A stretch of 64,000 bases of DNA. Source: Candidatus Heimdallarchaeota archaeon (GTDB taxonomy: Archaea > Asgardarchaeota > Heimdallarchaeia > Heimdallarchaeales > Heimdallarchaeaceae). Below are positions 52,082 through 60,932 of this stretch, in pieces. The notes under the pieces were generated by a model. It saw nothing but the letters and a program-made list of their open reading frames with translations, made no database searches and was not told where the DNA came from. Each line of letters opens with the position of its first letter. Positions within the stretch are counted from its first letter, which is position 1. Position numbers and translations under genes: made by a program. The stretch lies in NCBI GenBank assembly GCA_030603365.1, contig JAUVXV010000004.1, positions 197,569-261,568 of the forward strand, written 5' to 3'.

Positions 52082-52816
52082 TTATGAAATTTCACTAGTC
52101 TCTCCTTCTGGTAATCTTGGTCTAAGTGTGAGATAGATTAATCCTCCTATTAAAGGGATACAGAATAATATAAACAAGATATTATTTTTCCAGTTTCTTC
52201 TCTTCATGTCATCCCAAATTACGATGGGATAAAACAAACAAAGAAGTGAGAAGTCGATTGTCATTACATGAACAAAACTACTTTCCATAAACAAAGTACT
52301 ATAATTAGCCCAATCACCAATTAGGCTTCCCGCTATGATTCCATACAACGCTAATCCTAAAGTTAAAGCTGCTAGAATGATACCAAGAATACGAGAATCC
52401 ATAATTTTTGTAAACCAAGTTTTTTTTGTTTTAGGATTCTCTTTCCATACACCTCTTAAGGCAAAATATGGCATCAAAACATACATCCCCAAACCAAAGG
52501 CAGCTAAAACAAAAATCCAAGCAGGAATGAATCTCTCTCTACTTTCTATGAAGAGTATAGCGGCATATAACAGAGCCATTGCTCCAACAAGGTTAAACAA
52601 GCTCCAAGATACTGGTCCGACTACACTGATTTTGAAATCACCAAAGGAAAGACCTCGTTGATCTTCTGGTGCCCAAACGAATGAATACAGGAGGAAAAAA
52701 GTCCAGATAACGAGAAACAGTAAGTTAAAACTAAGAAATTCCTTCCAAGGTATTTTTATTTCTTTGATTGAAGCCAAGATTCCACTTTGTTTTTTTTCAG
52801 ATTCATTATTTTCCAT
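52082..52816 (-). CDS. polytopic membrane protein of unknown function
   Basis: About six hydrophobic helices; no recognised motif. Confidence 0.6.
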   Translation of the reverse strand: MENNESEKKQSGILASIKEIKIPWKEFLSFNLLFLVIWTFFLLYSFVWAPEDQRGLSFGDFKISVVGPVSWSLFNLVGAMALLYAAILFIESRERFIPAWIFVLAAFGLGMYVLMPYFALRGVWKENPKTKKTWFTKIMDSRILGIILAALTLGLALYGIIAGSLIGDWANYSTLFMESSFVHVMTIDFSLLCLFYPIVIWDDMKRRNWKNNILFILFCIPLIGGLIYLTLRPRLPEGETSEIS

Positions 52817-52836
52817 TTGTTCTCACGCCTTTGTTT

Positions 52837-53499
52837 TTATGTGTTAAATGCTCTATCCCCGGCATCACCCAAACCAGGTACAATGTATCCCTTCTCATCA
52901 AGTACCTGATCAATATCACCAGCGATAATTATCGTTTGAGGATATTTTTCTAAAATTCTATTTATAGCGTATTCTGTAGCAATTGCACACAGTACGATTA
53001 TACGTAAAGGCTTCTGATTTTTCAATTGCTGTAGCGTAAATAATAATGTTGAACCACTTGCTAACATTGGATCAACTACAATTGCTATTCTATTTTCAAG
53101 ATAGGGTACTTTAAAGTAGTCACTATCTATTCTAAAATCCCTACCATTTTCTTGAATCATTTTACCTCGTGCAGCAGATACGATTCCTACTTTTGCATTG
53201 GGGATTACTTCTAGAACACCTTCAGACATAGGTAAAGCTGCTCTAAGGATGGTTATGATTACAATCTCCTCGCTTATAGTTTCATATTCAGCCTCACCCA
53301 ATGGAGTTTCAGTTTTTACGCTAGATTTTCCAAAATACTTTGCAGCTTCATAAGTCAAAAAATTACCCAAACGTCGGAGATATTCTCTAAAATCTGCTGG
53401 AATTGTTTTTTTATCTCTTAATTTCCCAACAATCTCTGAAATGAGAACATTTGCTTCACTTGCATTAATACACATTCCAACTAAAGAAAGAGAGAACAT
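52837..53499 (-). CDS. upp: uracil phosphoribosyltransferase
   Basis: IITILRAALPMSEGVLEVIPNAKVGIVSAARG; VVDPMLASGSTLLF; EKGYIVPGLGDAGDRAFNT. Confidence 0.95.
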   Translation of the reverse strand: MFSLSLVGMCINASEANVLISEIVGKLRDKKTIPADFREYLRRLGNFLTYEAAKYFGKSSVKTETPLGEAEYETISEEIVIITILRAALPMSEGVLEVIPNAKVGIVSAARGKMIQENGRDFRIDSDYFKVPYLENRIAIVVDPMLASGSTLLFTLQQLKNQKPLRIIVLCAIATEYAINRILEKYPQTIIIAGDIDQVLDEKGYIVPGLGDAGDRAFNT

Positions 53500-53639
53500 A
53501 ATTAAATATGTTATTCACTGCCAAATTTACAAACAAGGCAAGCGAAATTGCGCTATCTATTAAATATGGGCAAGATATATGAGTGTCAGTTATAAAAACA
53601 ATGCATGTTTAAGTCAAGATTTTTCATATTATTTTTGTT

Positions 53640-53887
53640 ATGATTATATTTTATTTCTTACTTCCAATTCAGAACAATCTTTCCTCAAACATCACTAAGA
53701 ATGATATTCAAACTCTAAAAGAAGAAGATTTCTTTGTGGATATTGTTTTTGTGGGATTTGATGAAGATATAGTCCTGGGAAATAATATCGAGTTTATAAT
53801 GGGAAGTATTATTTCGGATCCGTTGCTGTAGCTACTGTGGTATTTATTATGATTAAATTTGTTAAGTTTCCAATAAAGAAGAAGTAA
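53640..53887 (+). pseudogene. remnant of a larger membrane protein (N-terminal start fused near a C-terminal TM tail in another frame)
   Basis: Frame 1 gives ...KEEDFFVDIVFVGFDEDIVLGNNIE then stops; the adjacent frame continues YRVYNGKYYFGSVAVATVVFIMIKFVKFPIKKK*, a typical TM plus basic tail. Confidence 0.45.
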
Positions 53888-53938
53888 ATGCATACCTATA
53901 TAGAGACAAAAATGATAGATGGATATTAGGTAATCAGA

Positions 53939-55012
53939 ATGAAAGATGATTTTGATATCAATAGAATTGAAATAAATCCTGCAGATTTGCTGAATTATTC
54001 AAAAGAAGATTGGAGTTTGTATCATGAATTTAGAAAGAAAAGACACTTTCAGATATATCCAGATGATCCTTTTATAGACAATGATGCTTCTGAAAAATCC
54101 TTGAAAATGCAAGTAACTCATCCTGAATTTGTACTACACTTTTTTACTGTTATCGATAATTCAACCAAAAAGCTTGTAGGTCAATTTGTCTATGGCGGTT
54201 TTCGTGAAACATCTCCATCGTACGAAGGAAATAAACATCTCATTCAATTTGATTTAGCCCTTCTACCAGAGTATCGGAAGAAAGGAATAGGAACTTTAGT
54301 GCTGAAACAAGTATATGATTTTGCTAAAAAAAACAGTTATTCTCTTGTAATTTCAGGTTCTGAAGAAGAAGATGGTAAAGCTTTTCTAAAGGCTATTGGT
54401 GCTCAAACAGCTTTATCCGGTGTTGAAAATCGTTTAAAACTCGATGATGTTGATTGGGTTATGGTTGAAACTTGGGCTAAGGAGGGACCAGAACGTTCTC
54501 CCGAGTCAGAACTTAAGCTAGTTGATTCAATACCTGACAATATTATAGAAAAATATTGCAATGTTTACACTGAAACCCTTAATCAACAACCCTTAGGAGA
54601 TTTGGATATAAGCAATATGGTTTACTCTCCAGAGCTATTTAGAGAAATGGAGAAACGAAGAGCATCGCTAGGAAGAACACATATAACCTATTATACTCAA
54701 GAACCAAACGGAGATATTTCTGGTTTAACAGAGATGCTTTATATTCCAGAAAGAGACCATTTGATTGAACAACTACTTACAGGTGTTCAACAAGAGTACA
54801 GAGGTCGTGGTCTTGGGAAGTGGTTAAAAGCTGAAATGCTTCTAAAAACAAAAGAACAATTTCCGCAAGTAAAAATAATCTCTACAGGAAATGCTACAAC
54901 CAATAAACCCATGCTTTCTATCAATGATCGACTTGGATTTAAGCCACATAAAGAAGGAATAACTGCTCAACTTAAGCTAGAAGATTTAGAAAAATACTTG
55001 GCTGGAAAATAA
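53939..55012 (+). CDS. double GNAT acetyltransferase
   Basis: Two acetyl-CoA-binding motifs: LLPEYRKKGIGTLVLKQVYDFA and VQQEYRGRGLGKWLKAEML. Confidence 0.9.
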   Translation: MKDDFDINRIEINPADLLNYSKEDWSLYHEFRKKRHFQIYPDDPFIDNDASEKSLKMQVTHPEFVLHFFTVIDNSTKKLVGQFVYGGFRETSPSYEGNKHLIQFDLALLPEYRKKGIGTLVLKQVYDFAKKNSYSLVISGSEEEDGKAFLKAIGAQTALSGVENRLKLDDVDWVMVETWAKEGPERSPESELKLVDSIPDNIIEKYCNVYTETLNQQPLGDLDISNMVYSPELFREMEKRRASLGRTHITYYTQEPNGDISGLTEMLYIPERDHLIEQLLTGVQQEYRGRGLGKWLKAEMLLKTKEQFPQVKIISTGNATTNKPMLSINDRLGFKPHKEGITAQLKLEDLEKYLAGK

Positions 55013-55172
55013 CCTTCTGTCCCCTTTTCTCTTTATTTTTTATGAATAGTGCATTCAAAGCTCTAAATTTGGGGAATTACGCTCCAGTAGCCCTTTGATA
55101 CTTTAACAGAATAAGATTTAACCACTCATTTAAAATTTATTAGAGATTGGGATAGAAGCTTACAGGTTGTAT

Positions 55173-56174
55173 TTAATTCTTGACTTTAACTTTCCCAAAT
55201 TTTGAAAGCCAATCATCTTCATCATATAAATCTAAGAAGAACAGATTCTCTAAATAATCTCTGAGAAAATATACTTCTTTACCGAGCTCCTCAGCAAATT
55301 TCACTTCTATATATGCCCCTTTGCCAACAAAATACTCATTATTATACTCCATCGCAGAGAAAATAACAATGTCGCTTTTACTCAAAAGATCAAGACATCT
55401 CTTCATAATTTCGTTTCTCGAAACATCTTTCCATTTCTTCTCATACTTGGCTGGATTTATGATTTCAGCTTCAGGAAAAGTTTTTTTAATTATCTTCAGT
55501 TCTCGTTTTTCGTGTTTTGTGCTATATATTTTCATTGAATGAGCATAATATATCTGAGGAATGATTCTATATTGCTTCCGCTTATACAGTTCTAGAAGTA
55601 TGCACGCAGTATAAAACGCATCATAGCTCGCTCGGTGTTCTTCGAACTCTCCAATTTTTTCTTCAAGTTCTTTGTTAGTAATAATGCTTTCCGTATTCTC
55701 ACTAAGAAGATTTTTTCTGGAATAAGCTAAACTGTAAATTCTCTTTTTGTATTTTCTACCTGAAGGTCTAAGATAATCTGAAGCTACCAACATGATACAG
55801 GGAGCTGTTTTTGTTTTACTACTTTTCTTGTTAATGTTCCATGGATCATGATTCAGAAACTTATCGAAATCAAATGCGTTGTTATATGCAGCAATATACT
55901 TACCTGAAAGAATTTGACGTACTTCCTCAACTACAGTAGGTAAATCTTTCTCAGCGTTTTGAATATCTTCAACTGACAGAACACCTTTGCGAAATATCCA
56001 TGAGTTATGAAGGTTGTCATCCCAAGTATCGGTTTCATAATGAATCAGTGAATGATAAACTTGACTAATTTTCTGTTTCAACACATTAGCTCGCATAATT
56101 GATATCTCAACAATAAGATCCTTTGGAAACCCATCAAGTCCCGTTGTTTCAATATCCAACACATAAATATCCAT
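55173..56174 (-). CDS. DEDDh 3'-5' exonuclease fused to nucleoside 2-deoxyribosyltransferase-like (DRHyd) domain
   Basis: Exonuclease: VLDIETTGLDG, IAAYNNAFDFDKFL, EEHRASYDAFYTACILLEL. C-terminal: IYYAHSMKIY...EAEIINPAKYE...CLDLLSKSDIVIFSAMEYNNEYFVGKGAYIEVKFAEELGKEVYFL. Confidence 0.75.
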   Translation of the reverse strand: MDIYVLDIETTGLDGFPKDLIVEISIMRANVLKQKISQVYHSLIHYETDTWDDNLHNSWIFRKGVLSVEDIQNAEKDLPTVVEEVRQILSGKYIAAYNNAFDFDKFLNHDPWNINKKSSKTKTAPCIMLVASDYLRPSGRKYKKRIYSLAYSRKNLLSENTESIITNKELEEKIGEFEEHRASYDAFYTACILLELYKRKQYRIIPQIYYAHSMKIYSTKHEKRELKIIKKTFPEAEIINPAKYEKKWKDVSRNEIMKRCLDLLSKSDIVIFSAMEYNNEYFVGKGAYIEVKFAEELGKEVYFLRDYLENLFFLDLYDEDDWLSKFGKVKVKN

Positions 56175-56248
56175 TAAGTTACAAAATATGCTAATCCTTT
56201 AAGTTTTTACCCCACCTAAAACAAAGTGAAAAAAACGATGAAGTATTA

Positions 56249-56791
56249 TTACGATGCTCTGTAGTCATCATATTTCTTTAATCCAGCAGGAATAGGAGTT
56301 TGTAGTATGTTTTCCTCGGGTACTTTGGTGCAGTTCCACAGATCATTGTATGCACATAACGGATTGTAAGCTTGATTGAAGTCCACTTCATATTTTCCTT
56401 TTGATACTCTTTCTATCTCTAAATACCTTCCCACGTAGTAGGTTTCTTCACCAGTAGTTGTGTCTTTGAATGGTAAGTAATAATAGTCACCTTCAAGAGG
56501 TTTGAAGACCGTAAGTTTATGCATTTGACCATCAATTTCAAATTCTATAGACGCAAATCTAGTATAATGTCTTATTTCATTCAGTGTCGTGGGAATTGCT
56601 ACTTCCTCTTGATTTTCGAATTCTTTTAACTCAACAATGAATCTATATTTCTCATCCATCGGAAAATAGGACAATCCTTTGAAATCTACTTTCTGTTCTG
56701 GAGTCAGAGGAGAATTTGGGGATTTTAGATAGAGTATATCTGTACGTTCTCTAATCCTGTCTATTTTCTCCTTATAGGTTTTCTCTGCCAT
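56249..56791 (-). CDS. DUF1684 family protein
   Basis: YLPFKDTTTGEETYYVGRYLEIE...YEVDFNQAYNPLCAYNDLWNCTKVPEENILQTPIPAGLKKY. Confidence 0.85.
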   Translation of the reverse strand: MAEKTYKEKIDRIRERTDILYLKSPNSPLTPEQKVDFKGLSYFPMDEKYRFIVELKEFENQEEVAIPTTLNEIRHYTRFASIEFEIDGQMHKLTVFKPLEGDYYYLPFKDTTTGEETYYVGRYLEIERVSKGKYEVDFNQAYNPLCAYNDLWNCTKVPEENILQTPIPAGLKKYDDYRAS

Positions 56792-56837
56792 AATGTAACT
56801 AGCGGTTCATTCTATTTTAAAGATGAGTTTGAACAAT

Positions 56838-57125
56838 TTATTCAGGCTTGTAATCCTTGTTGATTATTTCGAATATTTCATTTGCTAATTCTTGAGAACC
56901 ACTTGAATCATCCCAAACACCTGTTGGCGCAAAAATATACCATAACTTTGAAAGTTCTTCTAATTTTCCCCCTCTTGCCCTATCAGCTGCTTCTTTGATA
57001 TAATTACCCACATCAGCACAAGAGTCAAAAAATGTTAATGTGGATCTGTCTCCATAGGAAATCATCTCAGCTGCTGCTTTGTCTAGAAGTGAAAGAAGGC
57101 GTTGTATTTCTTCGTTGTTTGTCAC
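56838..57125 (-). CDS. small hypothetical protein
   Basis: Intact 95-aa ORF; no recognised family. Confidence 0.5.
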   Translation of the reverse strand: MTNNEEIQRLLSLLDKAAAEMISYGDRSTLTFFDSCADVGNYIKEAADRARGGKLEELSKLWYIFAPTGVWDDSSGSQELANEIFEIINKDYKPE

Positions 57126-57231
57126 TGGTATCAGTTATCTCCAAAGTATATTGATACTTATAAGGATAATCTATTAGAAACAATCTACATAGCTTTAAAT
57201 ATGCTTTTTCGCAAATATAATGTGATTGCTC

Positions 57232-58119
57232 ATGAGAGCAGCTTTGAAAAATTACTCTTATGGAATAGTACTAGTTTTGTTTTTGGTTTGTTCTAGTGGT
57301 ATTCAAACCCAAGGTGCTACTTGGGATAGTTATGCTTCAGAGTATGAATATACTCAATTGACAAAAGGAATCCTTTATCCAGGTGGAGAACCTCATGAGG
57401 TAACAATAGAGGATACATTCAAAGTGTGGAATGTAACTACAGTTAGTGATAAAGTGTATTTCAGAACGAATTTTACTCCTTACTTTATGGGATTGATGCA
57501 TTTTGAAAATCAAGAGGAGTATGATACTTATTTATCAGAACATTATTGGTACGATAATGATACCGATAGTATGTCCCTTGCATATTCAGTTGTAGGAACA
57601 AATTTCTACTTTGTAGATATGTTAGATTCTACTCTTCATTATAATGGAACAATGTCTGATTTTGATATTAGGTTAATTAAACATCATATGTATGGTTTGT
57701 TTTTACCTGTTAATCATCCATCTTTCAACTTCAAAACTGTTTATGCAACGAGTTTTCCTATTGAAGAACCACTACATGATGTAAACTTTCAGCAAAAAGA
57801 CACATTCACACTGGATAAGATGAGATATAATGGATATTATTTGTATTTGGAATATTCTTATTTCTCTACATTTATTCGAATTGATTATAGTATAGAGCTG
57901 ATGTATTCTTCTATAGGCGAGTTATATTTCTCCAAAATTACTATTTTTATGTATAATGAAGACTTTGAACAACCTGTGGAAGATTTTGAAGTTACATTTT
58001 CACTGAATCCAGAATACAGATTTAATGGTACTGAAGTTACTTGGGCAAGTTCATTAGTTATTCTAAGTTCACTCATGATTGTGACTTATGCATACATCAG
58101 ATTCAGAAGAGATCATTAG
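57232..58119 (+). CDS. secreted/membrane-anchored protein with signal peptide and C-terminal TM plus basic tail
   Basis: N-terminal hydrophobic LVLFLVCSSGIQTQG; C-terminal TWASSLVILSSLMIVTYAYIRFRRDH. Confidence 0.7.
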   Translation: MRAALKNYSYGIVLVLFLVCSSGIQTQGATWDSYASEYEYTQLTKGILYPGGEPHEVTIEDTFKVWNVTTVSDKVYFRTNFTPYFMGLMHFENQEEYDTYLSEHYWYDNDTDSMSLAYSVVGTNFYFVDMLDSTLHYNGTMSDFDIRLIKHHMYGLFLPVNHPSFNFKTVYATSFPIEEPLHDVNFQQKDTFTLDKMRYNGYYLYLEYSYFSTFIRIDYSIELMYSSIGELYFSKITIFMYNEDFEQPVEDFEVTFSLNPEYRFNGTEVTWASSLVILSSLMIVTYAYIRFRRDH

Positions 58120-58264
58120 AACTCTTCTTTTCTATTTTTAATCCTATTTTAAACTGATTAAGAGAGCCTTGTATCTTTGCAGCAAGGTTATCTTCTTGTA
58201 AGTGCATCCTTTTTGGAAGAGTAATAAAACTCTTGTTTCTGAAGGGCTCTTTCTACCTTTTAGA

Positions 58265-58315
58265 AATTTGCACTATTGATATCTAACGACTTTAATTTGC
58301 ACTTTTAATACCTAA
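58265..58315. repeat. two imperfect 22-bp direct repeats with 29-bp period
   Basis: AATTTGCACTATTGATATCTAA (58265-58286) and AATTTGCACTTTTAATACCTAA (58294-58315), 19/22 identical. Confidence 0.8.
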
Positions 58316-58386
58316 ACAAAATACAAATTAGGTTTCGGCTACTGTAATTACTTAATTTATATAAGGAAATACTAAGCTATAAGTAT

Positions 58387-58839
58387 ATGTCATCCGAAGA
58401 GGCTAGAACAGGGTGGCACTATCGCGAAAAAGATCCACCAAATGATGATGCATATTTTGAGAATATGTCGAGGATAACTTTCAAAGCAAGTTTAAATTGG
58501 CAATTTATTGAAGACCGATGGTCAGCTTTTAGGAAAGCCTTTCACAATTTCAATATTGGTATTGTCAGTGATTTTGATGAAGAAGATATTGAAGAATTAA
58601 TGTCTAACACAAAAATCATTAGAAGTAGAGCAAGAATAGAAGCAACTTTGTATAATGCAATAATTTTTCAGAAGATTATTGAAGAACATGGTTCTTTCAG
58701 AGATTATTTAGATAGTCTCGATAAATCAGAAGATTACAAGTATACTAAAGAAGAATTATGTAGGAAATTTGAAAGACTTACTGATGAAACTTCTACAATC
58801 TTCCTATATAGTGTTGGTGAAGATATTATTTTAACTTAA
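58387..58839 (+). CDS. Tag-like (DNA-3-methyladenine glycosylase I family) helix-hairpin-helix protein, copy 1
   Basis: FKASLNWQFIEDRWSAFRKAFHNFNIGIVSDFDEEDIEELMSNTKIIRSRARIEATLYNAIIF matches the Tag core pattern. Confidence 0.72.
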   Translation: MSSEEARTGWHYREKDPPNDDAYFENMSRITFKASLNWQFIEDRWSAFRKAFHNFNIGIVSDFDEEDIEELMSNTKIIRSRARIEATLYNAIIFQKIIEEHGSFRDYLDSLDKSEDYKYTKEELCRKFERLTDETSTIFLYSVGEDIILT

Positions 58840-58874
58840 CAAATATTGATATATGCTTTAGGGTATCTAGAACC

Positions 58875-59330
58875 ATGCCAGAAGATAATGCTCGAACTGG
58901 TTGGTTCTTTAGGGATGGAGCACCTCCAGATGATAATGCTTATTTTGAAAACATGACAAGATGTGTTTTTCAAGCTAGTTTAACTTGGAAACTTATTGCA
59001 GATCGTTGGCCTAATTTCAAAAAGGCATTCAAAGATTTCAACATTGAAATTGTAGCAGATTTTGATGAGGATGATATTGGGAGACTGTTGTCAGATTCAA
59101 GTATCTTAAGGAACAGAGCGAAAATAGAAGCTACTCTTGTTAATGCAATAGTATTTGTGAAGATAAAAGAGGAAATTGACACGTTCAGAAATTACATGGA
59201 TACTTTGGATAAATCTGAAAACTATAGATTTGTAAAGAAGGAGCTGGCAAAAAGATTTTCACGAATGGGTCCAAAATCAGCGATGGTTTTTCTCTATAGT
59301 ATTGGCGAAGATATAAAACACGAAGATTAA
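58875..59330 (+). CDS. Tag-like helix-hairpin-helix protein, copy 2 (tandem paralogue)
   Basis: FQASLTWKLIADRWPNFKKAFKDFNIEIVADFDEDDIGRLLSDSSILRNRAKIEATLVNAIVF; collinear with copy 1 over its full length. Confidence 0.75.
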   Translation: MPEDNARTGWFFRDGAPPDDNAYFENMTRCVFQASLTWKLIADRWPNFKKAFKDFNIEIVADFDEDDIGRLLSDSSILRNRAKIEATLVNAIVFVKIKEEIDTFRNYMDTLDKSENYRFVKKELAKRFSRMGPKSAMVFLYSIGEDIKHED

Positions 59331-60388
59331 ATTGATTCCTTAATCTTCTTCAAGAGCTTTTGTGTATTCTTTCGAAGGCTTTGTTCAATCTTTTTCATAT
59401 TGGGTAATACTGGCCAAATATCTTCCTCGAGTCCTTTAAAATCACTTTTTATTTGTTTCTTAGATGTTTCCTCGAAAATGATTCTATAAATCCAATCTGT
59501 TAAATCTTCTAGAGTTCTATAGTAAAACAGGAAAATAATAATATCTTCATTTAGTGTATTTATTTTACGGACATCTAAGTAGCTAGTGATGAGTTCAATA
59601 CTGTTTTTTTCATTTATATAGAACCAGATATCTTTCTCAAATGGTGCTAGCATTGCACCGTCCCAATCTATTAAGTGGATTTTTTCATTGTTATCAATTA
59701 TGATGTTGTGTCTTATTGAATCAGTATGACAGATTACAAGCTCAAGGTTTTTTTCTTTTTTCAGTTTCTCTGATAGTTCTTCTAAATATACTAAGGATGG
59801 TAAGATATAGTTCATATTTGATTTAATCAGTTTCTGGAGTTTGTTATAGTTCTTATCTTTAGAATCAGTGCACGCTGTTGCTTCTTTTATACAAATAAGC
59901 AGTTCCTTTCTAAAGTCAAGGTCAAAATTAAATTCCTGACCTCCTTCCAATTTCATTAAATCTGTTGCAGTATGGATCTTGCCCAATAATTCTCCTAGTT
60001 GAGTAAGAAAGTCTTCTGAACGACTTTGCACTTCGTTCACTATTTTTCCCTCAACAAAAGTCCATATCACCAGATCCATATCTTCAAATTTGGTTCTAAA
60101 ATCTCCTTTTCTTGATTTTATTGGATAAGTAACTTGATCAATGTTAGCTGTCTGATTTAATTGATAAGCAATGTCTAAAGAAAAATCTAATGTAGTTATT
60201 TTTGTTTTAGTTAAACGTGATTTCTCATAGAACTTAACCAAAAACCTATGTGATTTATCAGTTTGTAAAATATATGAATATGCAAATTCTCCTTCTGGAA
60301 CGAAAGTTAGTTTTTTGGTTTCTATTCCATATTCTAGTTTGATAAACTCTCTTAGCTTATCCATGTTGAGAGAAAGTTCTTGTTTCAT
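59327..60388 (-). CDS. APH-family phosphotransferase/kinase
   Basis: VICHTDSIRHNIIIDNNEKIHLIDWDGAMLAPFEKDIWF. Confidence 0.88.
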   Translation of the reverse strand: MKQELSLNMDKLREFIKLEYGIETKKLTFVPEGEFAYSYILQTDKSHRFLVKFYEKSRLTKTKITTLDFSLDIAYQLNQTANIDQVTYPIKSRKGDFRTKFEDMDLVIWTFVEGKIVNEVQSRSEDFLTQLGELLGKIHTATDLMKLEGGQEFNFDLDFRKELLICIKEATACTDSKDKNYNKLQKLIKSNMNYILPSLVYLEELSEKLKKEKNLELVICHTDSIRHNIIIDNNEKIHLIDWDGAMLAPFEKDIWFYINEKNSIELITSYLDVRKINTLNEDIIIFLFYYRTLEDLTDWIYRIIFEETSKKQIKSDFKGLEEDIWPVLPNMKKIEQSLRKNTQKLLKKIKESI

Positions 60389-60506
60389 GAATCACACACA
60401 ATACTGATTTTGTAAAGTTTTAAACTGTTATATGTAAGGCAAACATGCTAGTTTTAAATATGTTTAGCATTTTCAATTTCTATTCAAGAATATTTTTGGT
60501 GATGAT

Positions 60507-60932
60507 ATGAGTTCAACAAAATTTTGTACAAAATGTGGTGGTTCATTAAAAGAAACTGATAAGCTATGTGCGAACTGCGGTGTAACAATAGAAGAAACAC
60601 CTGTAAAAGCAGAAGAATCTGTTCAACAAGAAGGAGTTGCGACTCCTGCATCCAAATACAATCCACCTACTAAAGAAGAAAAAAACAAGCTAATTTTGTG
60701 GATGGTTTTATCTATTATAATACCCATAATTGGTATTGTTTTAGGTATTGTAATGTATAGTAAAAAAGATAAGACATCTGGGATGCATTATCTTCTATGT
60801 GGGTTCTCTAGTATAGCTTTTGCTTCTGGCGCATATTACTGGGCAGGATTCATTATTGGTGCTTTACTTATTTCAAGTGCAATTTATAATGGGCTAAGAC
60901 AGATTAATAGCGAGGAGATTAAGTTACCTTAA
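60507..60932 (+). CDS. zinc-ribbon membrane protein
   Basis: KFCTKCGGSLKETDKLCANCGV followed by two or three TM helices. Confidence 0.82.
   Translation: MSSTKFCTKCGGSLKETDKLCANCGVTIEETPVKAEESVQQEGVATPASKYNPPTKEEKNKLILWMVLSIIIPIIGIVLGIVMYSKKDKTSGMHYLLCGFSSIAFASGAYYWAGFIIGALLISSAIYNGLRQINSEEIKLP

Noticed and set aside
57232-58119. Candidate archaeosortase substrate
   Set aside because: It has a C-terminal TM and RFRR tail but no recognisable sorting motif before the TM; an ordinary type I membrane protein is equally likely.
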